Source: Hymenobacter guriensis | Lineage (GTDB): Bacteria > Bacteroidota > Bacteroidia > Cytophagales > Hymenobacteraceae | Direction of reading: 5' to 3' | Assembly: GCF_015773195.1 (NCBI RefSeq) | Contig: NZ_JADWYK010000016.1 | Coordinates: 62,001-126,000, forward strand | Length of the DNA: 64,000 bases | Part shown: positions 37,412-45,221 of the stretch, piece by piece | Layout: the number at the start of each line of letters is the position of its first letter | Numbering within the stretch: the first letter of the stretch is position 1 | Made by a program: the position numbers and the translations under genes | The notes under the pieces: model-generated | Seen by the model: the letters and a program-made list of their open reading frames with translations, nothing else | Databases searched by the model: none | Told to the model about the DNA's origin: nothing

Positions 37412-39691
37412 ATGCCCGCAACTCCTCCCCCGCGCGACAACGACCCCCAGGAGCTCGACCGCTTCAAGCAATCCATCGACTTGGTAGACTACGCCACCCG
37501 GCGCCACGGCTACGACGTGAAAAAGGCTGGCCCCCGCGGCCACTGGCACCAGCTGGAAAAGGACGGCGAGATGCTCATCGTTTCCCGCAAGGGCGACCAC
37601 CAGGTGTACCTGAACCCCGGCGACGACCGGGATTCGGGCTCCATTATCGACTTCGTAAAAACCCGCGAAAACCAGACGCTGGGCCAGGTACGCCAAACCC
37701 TGCGCCAGTACCTGGGCGAGCCCGAGCAAGGCTGGCAGGCGGCCACTTCTCCCCCACTGCCCACCCCGGTGGCGTATGCGCCCACGCACACCGGACCGGC
37801 CGAGATGGAATCGGAGGCCGAGCGCCGGGCCCGCCTCGTCGCGGCGGTGATGGGCACCCATGCGTCGCTGACGGACCGCAGCTACCTGCACCAGCGGCAT
37901 TTATCGGACGAGACCATCGACAGCCCCGCCTTTCAAGGGCGGGTGTTCACCAGTCAGCAGGGCAATTTCCGCAACACGGCTTTTCCGCTCTACAACGAGC
38001 ACGGCATTGCCACCGTGGAGCAGCGCAACAACGAGTACAAGCACCTGCTGCAGCTGCCCAAAACCGGGGTGTGGGTGTCGCATCCCACCGAGGGCAAAGA
38101 CACGCCGGTGCAGCGGCTGGTGGTGTCGGAGAGCCCCGTGGATGCCATGAGCTACCACCAGCTGCACCACCGCGGCGCCCAAGGGCAGCCCAACACGCTG
38201 TACGTGGCCACCAGCGGCACCGTCACCGAGCGGCAGGTGGAGCTGATTCAAAAGCTCATCGACAAGCAGGAGCCCCGGGAAGTGGTGCTGGCCAACGATA
38301 ACGACGCCGCCGGCCGGCGCTTCAACATCAATTACCTCAACGAGCTGCAGGTGCCGCGGCGGGCCCGCGAAGTAGCCGACGGCCAGGTGGCCTACGACGA
38401 GGCCCCGCGCCCGGTGGAGTGGCACGCCACGGCCGCCGGCAAGTACCACACCGCCCTGCGCGTGGAGTATCACCACGCCAGCCGCGCCGAGGGCACCGAG
38501 CAGTTGAGCCAGCTCACCGCGCAGGTACAGCAGCTACGGCCGGCGGCGGACGATGCCGTGGCCCTGGAAGTGCAGCGGGCCACCCGGCAGGAAACCGTCG
38601 TGCGCCTGGTCGTGCCCAACGCCGACAGCCACGCCCTCGAAGACCTGGTCCGTACCCTGCACGCCCAGCGCGAAACGCAGCGCGAGCAGCTGGAGCGTCA
38701 GCCCCAGGAGCCCGGCCGGCAGCCCGAGAACTTCCTTCGCACCGAGTACGCCATCAGCAAGGACTTTAACCGTGACCTGGAGCTGTTAAGCCAGGGCCTC
38801 AGCCAGGAGCAGATTGCCCAGCAGGCCCGCGCCGACGAGCTGGCCAAGGAGCAGCAGCGCCAGGAAAAAGCCCGTCAGGAGCAGGAGCAGCGCCAGCAGG
38901 CCCAGCAGCGGGAAACGGAGCGTGAGCTGGCCGCTCAATCTCCCGAAGCCCAGCGCCGAGAGGCCGAGCAGCAGCGCCAGGCCGCTGGGCTCGTAGTCGG
39001 CGCGGCCACCGGCGACCCAGCCTTGCAGCGGGCCGTGCAGCTGACGGTGAACGAACCCACCCCGGCAGACGAGGCCACGCCCAGCCAGGCCCAGCAGATG
39101 CGGGAGCTGCTGCGCAAAGCCGGGGCGCAAGTGGAGTTGCGCGCGGAAACGGACCCCGCCAGTGGCCAGCTGCGCAGTGAGCTCGACGTCCGCTACCATC
39201 CCCATGGTACCCCCGGCGGCCTGCGTCAACTCAGCCAGACACTCGATGCGCTGGATAAGTCGCCGCTCGTAGCGCTCCAGGAACCCGTACAAGAGCAGGC
39301 CGAGCGCCGCCAACTGGCCGCGGCGCTCCCGGAGCAGCAATCGGTAACGAAAACGGCCATCATTCGCATCGACGAGCCCGAGCCGCGGCCGGGGGCAACC
39401 GGTCAGGCCGAAGCCGTAGCAGAGCAGCTGCGCGCCGCGGGCCTGAACACCGGCTCGCTGCGCAGCGCTACCGACACGGCCACTCACCAGCGCCACAGCG
39501 AAATCGAGGTCAGCTACCGGCTCGACCAGCCGAACCTGGCGCGGGTAAGTGCCGCGCTCGATGACGTGGCCCGCCAGCCCGGCGCCCATCTGCACGAGCA
39601 CGCGGCTGACCGAGCCGAGCGGCAGCGCCTGGCACCGAGCGGCGTTACGGCCAGCAACCTGACCGAGCGCAACGCCGGTCCCGAGCGGTAA
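37412..39691 (+). CDS. Toprim/DUF3991 protein with C-terminal repeated domains
   Basis: This 759-residue protein has a primase-like N-terminal zinc-finger-position domain (FKQSIDLVDYATRRHGYDV, SIIDFVKTRE), a DUF3991 segment (about 145-225) and a Toprim domain with Glu in LVVSESPVDAMSYH (about 236) and DxD in VLANDNDAAGRRF (about 292). A Gln/Glu/Arg coiled coil spans about 455-525. Three related beta-alpha units follow the Toprim part, marked by HTALRVEYHH, RSELDVRYHP and HSEIEVSYRL. Such proteins occur in mobile elements and may prime or process transferred DNA. The start at 37412 follows a pyrimidine-rich leader. Confidence 0.75.
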   Translation: MPATPPPRDNDPQELDRFKQSIDLVDYATRRHGYDVKKAGPRGHWHQLEKDGEMLIVSRKGDHQVYLNPGDDRDSGSIIDFVKTRENQTLGQVRQTLRQYLGEPEQGWQAATSPPLPTPVAYAPTHTGPAEMESEAERRARLVAAVMGTHASLTDRSYLHQRHLSDETIDSPAFQGRVFTSQQGNFRNTAFPLYNEHGIATVEQRNNEYKHLLQLPKTGVWVSHPTEGKDTPVQRLVVSESPVDAMSYHQLHHRGAQGQPNTLYVATSGTVTERQVELIQKLIDKQEPREVVLANDNDAAGRRFNINYLNELQVPRRAREVADGQVAYDEAPRPVEWHATAAGKYHTALRVEYHHASRAEGTEQLSQLTAQVQQLRPAADDAVALEVQRATRQETVVRLVVPNADSHALEDLVRTLHAQRETQREQLERQPQEPGRQPENFLRTEYAISKDFNRDLELLSQGLSQEQIAQQARADELAKEQQRQEKARQEQEQRQQAQQRETERELAAQSPEAQRREAEQQRQAAGLVVGAATGDPALQRAVQLTVNEPTPADEATPSQAQQMRELLRKAGAQVELRAETDPASGQLRSELDVRYHPHGTPGGLRQLSQTLDALDKSPLVALQEPVQEQAERRQLAAALPEQQSVTKTAIIRIDEPEPRPGATGQAEAVAEQLRAAGLNTGSLRSATDTATHQRHSEIEVSYRLDQPNLARVSAALDDVARQPGAHLHEHAADRAERQRLAPSGVTASNLTERNAGPER

Positions 39692-39740
39692 AAGCCGGCT
39701 GATTCCAAGGCCAGGCGCCCGAACATGTGCGTTGATTCTT

Positions 39741-39748
39741 TAGTTTTG
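39741..39748 (+). promoter_or_regulatory. Bacteroidota -7 element
   Basis: TAGTTTTG matches TAnnTTTG exactly and lies 22 bases before a short open frame at 39771. No TTG was found at the usual -33 distance. Confidence 0.35.
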
Positions 39749-39770
39749 CAGGAATAGCAAGCTGCCCACC

Positions 39771-39911
39771 ATGCTGGCAAAAACAGGCCCCACTTCTTTC
39801 CATGCTCCGTTTGGCCTGCTCTTAGCAGACCAGACCCTGGCACCCGCTGCTCTGCGGCCGCTGCCTATTTCCGAGCGTCCGGCCCTGTTTGTGGGTCCAC
39901 ATCGAGGCTAA
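39771..39911 (+). CDS. Possible small protein of 46 residues
   Basis: An ATG at 39771 opens a 47-codon frame (MLAKTGPTSFHAPFGLLLAD... ending FVGPHRG, stop at 39909-39911). It is supported only by the upstream -7 element and the lack of any other gene in the interval. There is no signal peptide, membrane helix or known motif. It may be spurious. Confidence 0.25.
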   Translation: MLAKTGPTSFHAPFGLLLADQTLAPAALRPLPISERPALFVGPHRG

Positions 39912-40060
39912 TCCAACTTCCTGGTAAACGCCCCACCGCAACTCTGCGGCTGCCCGCGGCTTGCTTATAGCCGGCGGATGGGGCTGTTTTTTTCGGCCCC
40001 CGCTAGTGCGGGCGAGCCGGGACCCTCTTTGTATTCCCTTCCACGCTAGTACCCTCCGTT

Positions 40061-40321
40061 ATGATATCTACCGGTCACCGGCCATTTTCCAACTTCTGCC
40101 CGGCCATGAAAGGCCTGATTTTACAGCTTATCCGGGACGAATACCAACCCCTGCTGCAACTACCACCAACTCTGTCCGCCGAGGCCTGGTCCGAAGCCGT
40201 TACCAAGGCCAACCCCATCCTGTTTTATCTCAACGACGGCGCCCCGCTGATTCAAATTGGGGAAGCTTCCCGTCAAAGCCTGCTTAAGTTTCTCAAGCAG
40301 CAATTTGGCTCCGCGCAGTAA
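40061..40321 (+). CDS. Small hypothetical protein
   Basis: The frame gives 86 residues from 40061 (MISTGHRPFSNF) or 71 from an internal ATG at 40106 (MKGLILQLIRDEYQPLL). The body is helical and ends in SRQSLLKFLKQQFG. It is followed 20 bases later by a clear terminator, which supports a real transcription unit. No family is recognised. Codon use is similar to that of the neighbours. Confidence 0.45.
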   Translation: MISTGHRPFSNFCPAMKGLILQLIRDEYQPLLQLPPTLSAEAWSEAVTKANPILFYLNDGAPLIQIGEASRQSLLKFLKQQFGSAQ

Positions 40322-40340
40322 GTCGCGGCTCGGCTCGCTG

Positions 40341-40376
40341 AAACGCCCGGTTGGTTATCCAATCGGGCGTTTTCGT
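40341..40376 (+). terminator. Rho-independent terminator
   Basis: AAACGCCCGGTTGG (40341-40354) and CCAATCGGGCGTTT (40359-40372) pair with one mismatch around TTAT, followed by TCGTTTT. It ends the transcription unit of the small gene at 40061. Confidence 0.75.
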
Positions 40377-40379
40377 TTT

Positions 40380-40618
40380 AAAGCTTAAACGCCGGTCTCC
40401 CATACGGACGCACATGGCCGCGCCATTCCACCGTCCCCAGGTTACAGATGCGACCACTACCCAAGGTAATTCTGGCGCCAGGGGCAGTGGGGGAGAAATG
40501 TTTTAGGAAGTGCAAATAAATCAATAATTGTTGTTTAAAAAGCAACAAAAGATGTGATAAATGCGTTTAATAAGTAAGGAAACGGTTTTAGAAACAGTCA
40601 CTTAGCCCTTACTCAGCG
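40380..40618. other. AT-rich leader of the antirestriction gene
   Basis: The first half shows nothing recognisable. Bases 40500-40615 are markedly AT-rich compared with the genes and contain an imperfect inverted repeat (TTGTTG near 40528 and CAACAA near 40543). They probably hold the promoter of the gene at 40619. Confidence 0.35.
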
Positions 40619-41908
40619 ATGAAAAAGCAAGCCCGCCCCGCCGCCCACAACACTGCCCGCCCCGATGTGTACCAGATTGTAACCGACCGGGTAATTGAGG
40701 CCCTCGAAGCCGGTCAGATTGCATGGCGCAAGCCCTGGCACGCTGCCTACGGTTTGCCCCGCAACTACGTCAGCGGCCGGGCCTACACCGGCATCAATGC
40801 CTTTTTGCTGCACCTGGTTGGCAGCACGCCGTTCTTTCTCACATTCCGGCAGGCCAAGGAGCTGGGCGGCAACATCCGCAAGGGTGCCAAGGGCATGCCC
40901 GTGATTTACTACAACGTCACGACCCGCACCGACAAGCAAACCGGCGAAGAAGAGAAAATGCCCTTTATCAAGTACTTCACGGTGTTCTCAGTGGACGACG
41001 TGGAAGGTGTGGACATCGTCCTGCCCGAGCAGCCCCAGGACCGGGCGCACGAGCCCCTGGCCGCGGCCGAAGCCTTGGTAGCCGGTTGGGCGACGTGTCC
41101 TCGCATCGAGCACGGCGGCGCGCAGGCCTCTTATACTCCCGGTCCCGACTTGGTGCAAGTGCCCCGCCCGGAAACCTTCACCAGTGGGGAGGCTTACTAT
41201 TCAACCCTGTTTCACGAGCTGACCCACGCCACCGGCCACGCCAGCCGTTTGGACCGTTCTGACTTAGCCGAAGCATTGCGTCCGAGTGGCCGCGCCGGCT
41301 ACGCCCGCGAGGAGCTGACCGCCGAGATGGGTGCCGCTTTTCTGTGTGGCCATGCAGGTCTAGACCCCAGCGCGACGCTGGAGAACACGGCCGCTTATCT
41401 GCAGTTTTGGCTGGAGCAGCTGCGCGGGGATAAAAAGCTGGTGGTGCAAGCTGCCAGCCGGGCCCAACGCGCCGCCGAGTTTATCCTCGGTACCACGGGC
41501 GCAGACGATGCTGAGCCCGACCCGCAGCCGACCCCTGCCAGCCCCGCCGCGTCGGTAGAACTGGCAACCAGCGAGGAGGATGCCCGCCCTTTGAATGCCG
41601 GCCCGGTGCCGCCCCGCCCGGCCCTCCCTTCGTTGCCGCTGGTGGTGTTGGGGCAGGAAACGCTGCCCTCCCTGACCACGGTCGTCGTGGCCACGCAGCG
41701 CATCGAGCTGACCCGGCTGCTGGAGCACCCCGCCTTTACCGATGAGCAGCGCCGCACGGCTACCGGCCGGATTCTGGCCGAAACCAACCCCGCCCGCCTG
41801 GGCCGCTGGCTGACCAATATCATGCAGTGCGTGGCCGCGTGGGAAGACCACACGCTGGCCGAGGAGGCGCGCCAGCATGCGCACCCCTGCTCGCCCGATG
41901 AGTGCTGA
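40619..41908 (+). CDS. ArdC-like antirestriction protein with zincin metalloprotease domain
   Basis: The 429-residue protein starts with the ArdC/DUF1738 single-strand DNA-binding region (YQIVTDRVIEALEAGQIAWRKPW, NYVSGRAYTGINAFLL, FLTFRQAKELGGNIRKG). A zincin-like domain follows with HELTH near residue 199 and a downstream Glu in ELTAEMGAAF as the likely third ligand. The last 150 residues are variable. ArdC proteins protect incoming conjugative DNA from restriction in the recipient. Its place in the leading part of the transfer region fits that role. Confidence 0.88.
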   Translation: MKKQARPAAHNTARPDVYQIVTDRVIEALEAGQIAWRKPWHAAYGLPRNYVSGRAYTGINAFLLHLVGSTPFFLTFRQAKELGGNIRKGAKGMPVIYYNVTTRTDKQTGEEEKMPFIKYFTVFSVDDVEGVDIVLPEQPQDRAHEPLAAAEALVAGWATCPRIEHGGAQASYTPGPDLVQVPRPETFTSGEAYYSTLFHELTHATGHASRLDRSDLAEALRPSGRAGYAREELTAEMGAAFLCGHAGLDPSATLENTAAYLQFWLEQLRGDKKLVVQAASRAQRAAEFILGTTGADDAEPDPQPTPASPAASVELATSEEDARPLNAGPVPPRPALPSLPLVVLGQETLPSLTTVVVATQRIELTRLLEHPAFTDEQRRTATGRILAETNPARLGRWLTNIMQCVAAWEDHTLAEEARQHAHPCSPDEC

Positions 41909-41987
41909 TTCCATCGGCAGGGCCGGGGGCAGTGGGGTACCGCCGCCCTGTTCCCGTCTTTCCGTCCCAACGCTACCCTACCGTTTT

Positions 41988-42281
41988 ATGCCCTCCTCCC
42001 CTCCCCCACAGCCCGCCCCAACTCAAGTGCCGCCCCGCAGTTTCCGCGACCTGCTGCGGCACGGGCGCTACACCTTCACCGAGCGCGAGCTGATGGAACA
42101 CCTGCGCATGACCTACCGCACCATCAAGCAGCGCGAGGCCGACCCCTCCACCCTCACCATTGCCGAGCTGCTGCGCGTGGCCGACTTGCTCAATGAGCCC
42201 GTGCAGGATATTATCGCCGTGGTCCTAGCCGAGGTGCAGGCCCCTGCGGCGGGCCTACCTGCCGGAACCAGCCGGACGTGA
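41988..42281 (+). CDS. Small helix-turn-helix protein
   Basis: The 97-residue product (MPSSPPPQPAP...) has a Pro-rich start and a helical core FTERELMEHLRMTYRTIKQREADPSTLTIAELLRVADLL. It has the spacing of an XRE-type helix-turn-helix with the phrase SxLTIxxLLRVADLLN typical of such repressors. It ends exactly where the 40-bp palindrome begins (42281). It could regulate the adjacent DUF6088/Fic genes through that site; this is inference. The start at 41988 avoids a 37-residue extension that overlaps the ArdC gene. Confidence 0.6.
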   Translation: MPSSPPPQPAPTQVPPRSFRDLLRHGRYTFTERELMEHLRMTYRTIKQREADPSTLTIAELLRVADLLNEPVQDIIAVVLAEVQAPAAGLPAGTSRT

Positions 42282-42320
42282 AAAGTGTCAAGTTTTTACA
42301 TGTAAAAACTTGACACTTTT
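42281..42320. promoter_or_regulatory. Perfect 40-bp palindrome before the DUF6088 gene
   Basis: The left arm AAAAGTGTCAAGTTTTTACA (42281-42300) and the right arm (42301-42320) are exact complements with no spacer. A TACTTTTG -7 element follows at 42324-42331 and the ATG at 42352. The site is ideally placed for a repressor. It might also act as a terminator for the gene ending at 42281. Confidence 0.7.
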
Positions 42321-42323
42321 GCG

Positions 42324-42331
42324 TACTTTTG
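42324..42331 (+). promoter_or_regulatory. Bacteroidota -7 element of the DUF6088 gene
   Basis: TACTTTTG matches TAnnTTTG and lies 21 bases before the start at 42352, directly after the palindrome. Confidence 0.5.
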
Positions 42332-42351
42332 CCTTTGTTATTCCTGCTGCC

Positions 42352-43077
42352 ATGACCGGTTCCATTATGCAGCGCGTCCGCCAGCAAGTCCAGGCTTTTG
42401 AGCCGGGCGAGCTGCTGACGTATACGGATTTGAGTCCTGACCCGGCTACTTTCGGGGCCGTCGCGGCGGCGCTGAGTCGCCTGAGTCGGGAAGGCGTGGT
42501 CAGGCGCTATGCCAAGGGCCAGTACTACCGGCCCAAGACCAGCCGGTTTGGCGCGCTGCAGCCGTCCGAAGGGGCCGTACTGCGGACGCTAACCGCCGGA
42601 GAAGGCGTTGTTTCGGCTTATCCGGTGGGCGCCGCCCTCTACAACCAGCTTGGCCTGACCACCCAGGTGCCGGCCGAAGTGGTGGTTGCCTCTCCCAAGC
42701 TGCGGCGCAACCGGCCCCCGCGCGTGGCCTTTGTTGTGCGCCCGGCGCCGGAGCAGGCCAGCGACGTGCCGCTGCTGCAGTGGCTGGAAGTGCTGCGCGA
42801 TTTGCGCCGCATTCCCGATGCCCGGCCCGACGAGGTGTTGGCCCGCGTGCAGCGCTTTGTGAAAGGCCTCTCTCCTGCCCGGCGGCGCCGCCTCGTGGAA
42901 CTGGCCCTCCGCCAGGCCCCGCCCCGTGCCCGCGCCATACTGGGGGCTGTGCTAGAGCAGCAGGCTGACCCAAAAGGTGCCGCCCGGCTGCGCGCCACGC
43001 TTAATCCCCTGACTACTTACCAGCTCGGTCTGAGCGCCGCCGCTTTGCCCAACTGCGCCGCATGGAATATCCGATAA
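42352..43077 (+). CDS. DUF6088 / AbiEi-like antitoxin-type protein
   Basis: The 241-residue protein has a winged-helix N-terminus (MQRVRQQVQAFEPGELLTYTDL, ALSRLSREGVVRRYAKGQYY). The DUF6088 body follows (GEGVVSAYPVGAALYNQLGLTTQVPAEVVVASP). This resembles AbiEi-type antitoxins, which repress their own promoter and are usually followed by a nucleotidyltransferase toxin (AbiEii). No such toxin gene is present here. The next gene encodes an AbiEi-like/Fic fusion. The true start may be 42352 or the ATG five codons later (42367). Confidence 0.72.
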   Translation: MTGSIMQRVRQQVQAFEPGELLTYTDLSPDPATFGAVAAALSRLSREGVVRRYAKGQYYRPKTSRFGALQPSEGAVLRTLTAGEGVVSAYPVGAALYNQLGLTTQVPAEVVVASPKLRRNRPPRVAFVVRPAPEQASDVPLLQWLEVLRDLRRIPDARPDEVLARVQRFVKGLSPARRRRLVELALRQAPPRARAILGAVLEQQADPKGAARLRATLNPLTTYQLGLSAAALPNCAAWNIR

Positions 43078-43229
43078 ATCCTGGCTGGTATCCAAGGGCA
43101 CATGCGTGGCGCAGCTTGCCTAAGTGTCTGCCAAGTTCTCGTGCCAAATATTCGTTAATCAAAAATAAAAGCCGAAATTGTCGCTTTAACAGCAAATAAT
43201 TAACACCATCAGCCTGCGGCAGCTCCTTA

Positions 43230-44699
43230 ATGGAAAAAAATGTACAGTGGCCGTTACTGGTATTTGGCACGTCGGACCCGGCGCTAAACCGCCGGATTCG
43301 GCAGGCGCGTCAGCGGGAAGAGCTGCGCGAAGTAGCGCCGCGTATCTACTCGCCGGATTTGAGCACGCCCCCGGCCGTATTGGTGCGCAAGAACTGGCTG
43401 CCGATTGTCCAGCATCTTTTTCCGGGGGCCATTATTAGCCACCGCTCCCAGCTCGAAGGCCAGCCCTCCAGCGAGGGACACCTGTTTCTAACGTATAAAT
43501 ACACGCGCAATGTTGAACTGCCTGGCCTGACGGTGCACCTGCTCGAAGGGCCCGGGCCCCAGCCCGGCGACGCCCCCTTTGGGGGAGGCGACATCCTTTT
43601 CGCGTCGGAAGCCCGGGGGTTGCTGGAGAACCTGCAGCCGGCCCGCGTCCGCAAGGGGGGCGTCAGCAAGGCCCTGCCCATCGAGACGGTGGAAGAGCGG
43701 CTGGAGATGGTGCTGCGCGTGCGGGGCGAAGCCGGGTTGAATGCCCTGCGCGACCAGGCCCGCGACGTGGCCACGGCCCTGAACTGGCCCGATGAGCTGG
43801 CCGCGCTGCAGCGCATTGTGGGCGCCCTGCTCACCACCCACTCGATTAAAGTGCTTTCCTCGCCGGTTGCGCGGGCCCGGGCCCTGGGGCTGCCCTTCGA
43901 TGCCGGCCGGGTGGCCTTGTTTACCACGCTCGCGGGGGCGCTGCGCACCACGGCCCTGCCGGAACGCGTAGACCCGGCTCCTGGGGCCCCGGCGTATTAC
44001 ACGGTGGCGTTTTTCGAGGCGTACTTCTCCAACTTCATTGAGGGCACGGTCTTCCAGGTGGACGAGGCGCACCGGATGGTGGAAACGGGCCAGGCCGTGG
44101 GCGGGCGGCACGCCGATTCGCACGACGTGCTGAGCACGTACCAGCTCTGCAGCAACCCGGCCGAGATGCGCGTCGTGCCCCGCTCGGCGGAAGAGCTGCT
44201 GGCCCTGCTGCAGCGGCGCCACGGCCAGCTCATGCAGGCGCGGCCCGACAAGCGGCCCGGTCAGTGGAAGGAATACGCCAACCAGGCCGGCCTGACCAAC
44301 TTCGTGGAGCCCGAGCTGGTGCGCGGCACCCTACACGAGGGCTTTGCCCTGTACCAGGGCCTGACGGACCCGTTGGCCCGGGCCATGTTCATGATGTTTT
44401 TAATCAGCGAGGTGCACCCCTTCGACGACGGCAACGGCCGCCTGGCCCGTCTGATGATGAACGCCGAGCTGGTCAGCGCCGGCCAGTGCCGGATTATCGT
44501 CACCACCCGGGCCCGGGAAGCCTACCTGGATGCGCTGCGCCGCCTGAGCCGGCAATCGGACTCAAGCCTGTACATCCGCATGCTTAGCGGCGCCCAGCAG
44601 TTTGTGGCTGCCCTGCGGGTAGGCACGTACGAAGAGGTAAAGGAGCAGCTGGAAGCGCAGGACGCCTTCACCGAAGTGAGCTCGCAGCTGCGCTGGTAG
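43230..44699 (+). CDS. Fic-domain protein with N-terminal AbiEi-like domain
   Basis: The 489-residue protein has an AbiEi-like N-terminal region (REELREVAPRIYSPDLSTPP, VQHLFPGAIISHRSQLEG, then GHLFLTYKYTRN). The C-terminal Fic domain has the full active-site loop HPFDDGNGRLAR near residue 396. An inhibitory motif SNFIEG lies near 267, before the Fic core, so this is an intramolecularly inhibited (class II type) Fic protein. Fic enzymes transfer AMP or related groups from nucleotides to target hydroxyls. The next gene upstream is the stand-alone DUF6088/AbiEi-like gene. Confidence 0.85.
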   Translation: MEKNVQWPLLVFGTSDPALNRRIRQARQREELREVAPRIYSPDLSTPPAVLVRKNWLPIVQHLFPGAIISHRSQLEGQPSSEGHLFLTYKYTRNVELPGLTVHLLEGPGPQPGDAPFGGGDILFASEARGLLENLQPARVRKGGVSKALPIETVEERLEMVLRVRGEAGLNALRDQARDVATALNWPDELAALQRIVGALLTTHSIKVLSSPVARARALGLPFDAGRVALFTTLAGALRTTALPERVDPAPGAPAYYTVAFFEAYFSNFIEGTVFQVDEAHRMVETGQAVGGRHADSHDVLSTYQLCSNPAEMRVVPRSAEELLALLQRRHGQLMQARPDKRPGQWKEYANQAGLTNFVEPELVRGTLHEGFALYQGLTDPLARAMFMMFLISEVHPFDDGNGRLARLMMNAELVSAGQCRIIVTTRAREAYLDALRRLSRQSDSSLYIRMLSGAQQFVAALRVGTYEEVKEQLEAQDAFTEVSSQLRW

Positions 44700-44726
44700 C
44701 TGGCCGCTTGATGGTTCACTCTTCCC

Positions 44727-45221
44727 CTACCGGCCTTTGGCGGGCGGACCGTGCTGCAGGTAATAGTTAACCGCTTCGTCGACCAGCTCTTTCAAATACA
44801 CCCGTCGGCTGTGATGCATCAGTTCCTCATGGATGTAAGCAAGGGCCGCCCGTTGGGTTTCCCCTTCCAGGCGAATCAGGGAGGGCTGCAGCCCCGAGGA
44901 GCTGCCTTCCACCGGGGCCGTTGCCTGCACCTTCGGCGGGCGGCCCCTCCCCTTCTTGGGTGCCGGGGTTACCGCGACTAGCTGTGGCCGGTCGGCTGGC
45001 TGAAGTGCTGGCGTCGGTGCCGCGGGAACTTCAGCTCCGGCGGCTACCGGTGGAACAACTACTGGTGCTGGTGCCGCCACGGGTGCTGGTGCCGCCACGG
45101 GTGCTGGGGCTGCGGCCGTGGGCTCCAGGGTAGCTGGGGCGGCCGGCATGTGGCCGGGCTGCCCGCGCAGCATGGACATCTTCTCGTCCGTGGAGATTTT
45201 CAGGCGTTGAATCTTGGCCAT
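44727..45221 (-). CDS. ParA partner: AT-hook and ribbon-helix-helix-like DNA-binding protein
   Basis: The 164-residue protein has a basic N-terminus and a Pro/Ala low-complexity linker with PVAAPAPVAAPAP repeats. An AT-hook-type KKGRGRPPK (residues 89-97) follows, then a C-terminal helical segment (AALAYIHEELMHHSRRVYLKELVDEAVNYYL) that looks like a ribbon-helix-helix or short DNA-binding domain. Its start overlaps the parA stop by one base (TAATG). It is the likely ParB-like or centromere-binding partner of ParA, analogous to TraB/DUF3408 next to TraA in Bacteroides elements. Confidence 0.65.
   Translation of the reverse strand: MAKIQRLKISTDEKMSMLRGQPGHMPAAPATLEPTAAAPAPVAAPAPVAAPAPVVVPPVAAGAEVPAAPTPALQPADRPQLVAVTPAPKKGRGRPPKVQATAPVEGSSSGLQPSLIRLEGETQRAALAYIHEELMHHSRRVYLKELVDEAVNYYLQHGPPAKGR

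Larger units (their letters stand above)
39692..40060. other. Intergenic region with a -7 element and one small frame
   Basis: Apart from the TAGTTTTG element at 39741-39748 and the 46-codon frame behind it, the region shows only a GC-rich stretch and a T7 run near 39987. No repeat or RNA gene was recognised. Confidence 0.4.

Noticed and set aside
45060..45115. Tandem DNA repeat (GGTGCTGGTGCCGCCAC units)
   Set aside because: It is explained by the PVAAPAP repeat in the protein encoded on the other strand and is not a separate element.
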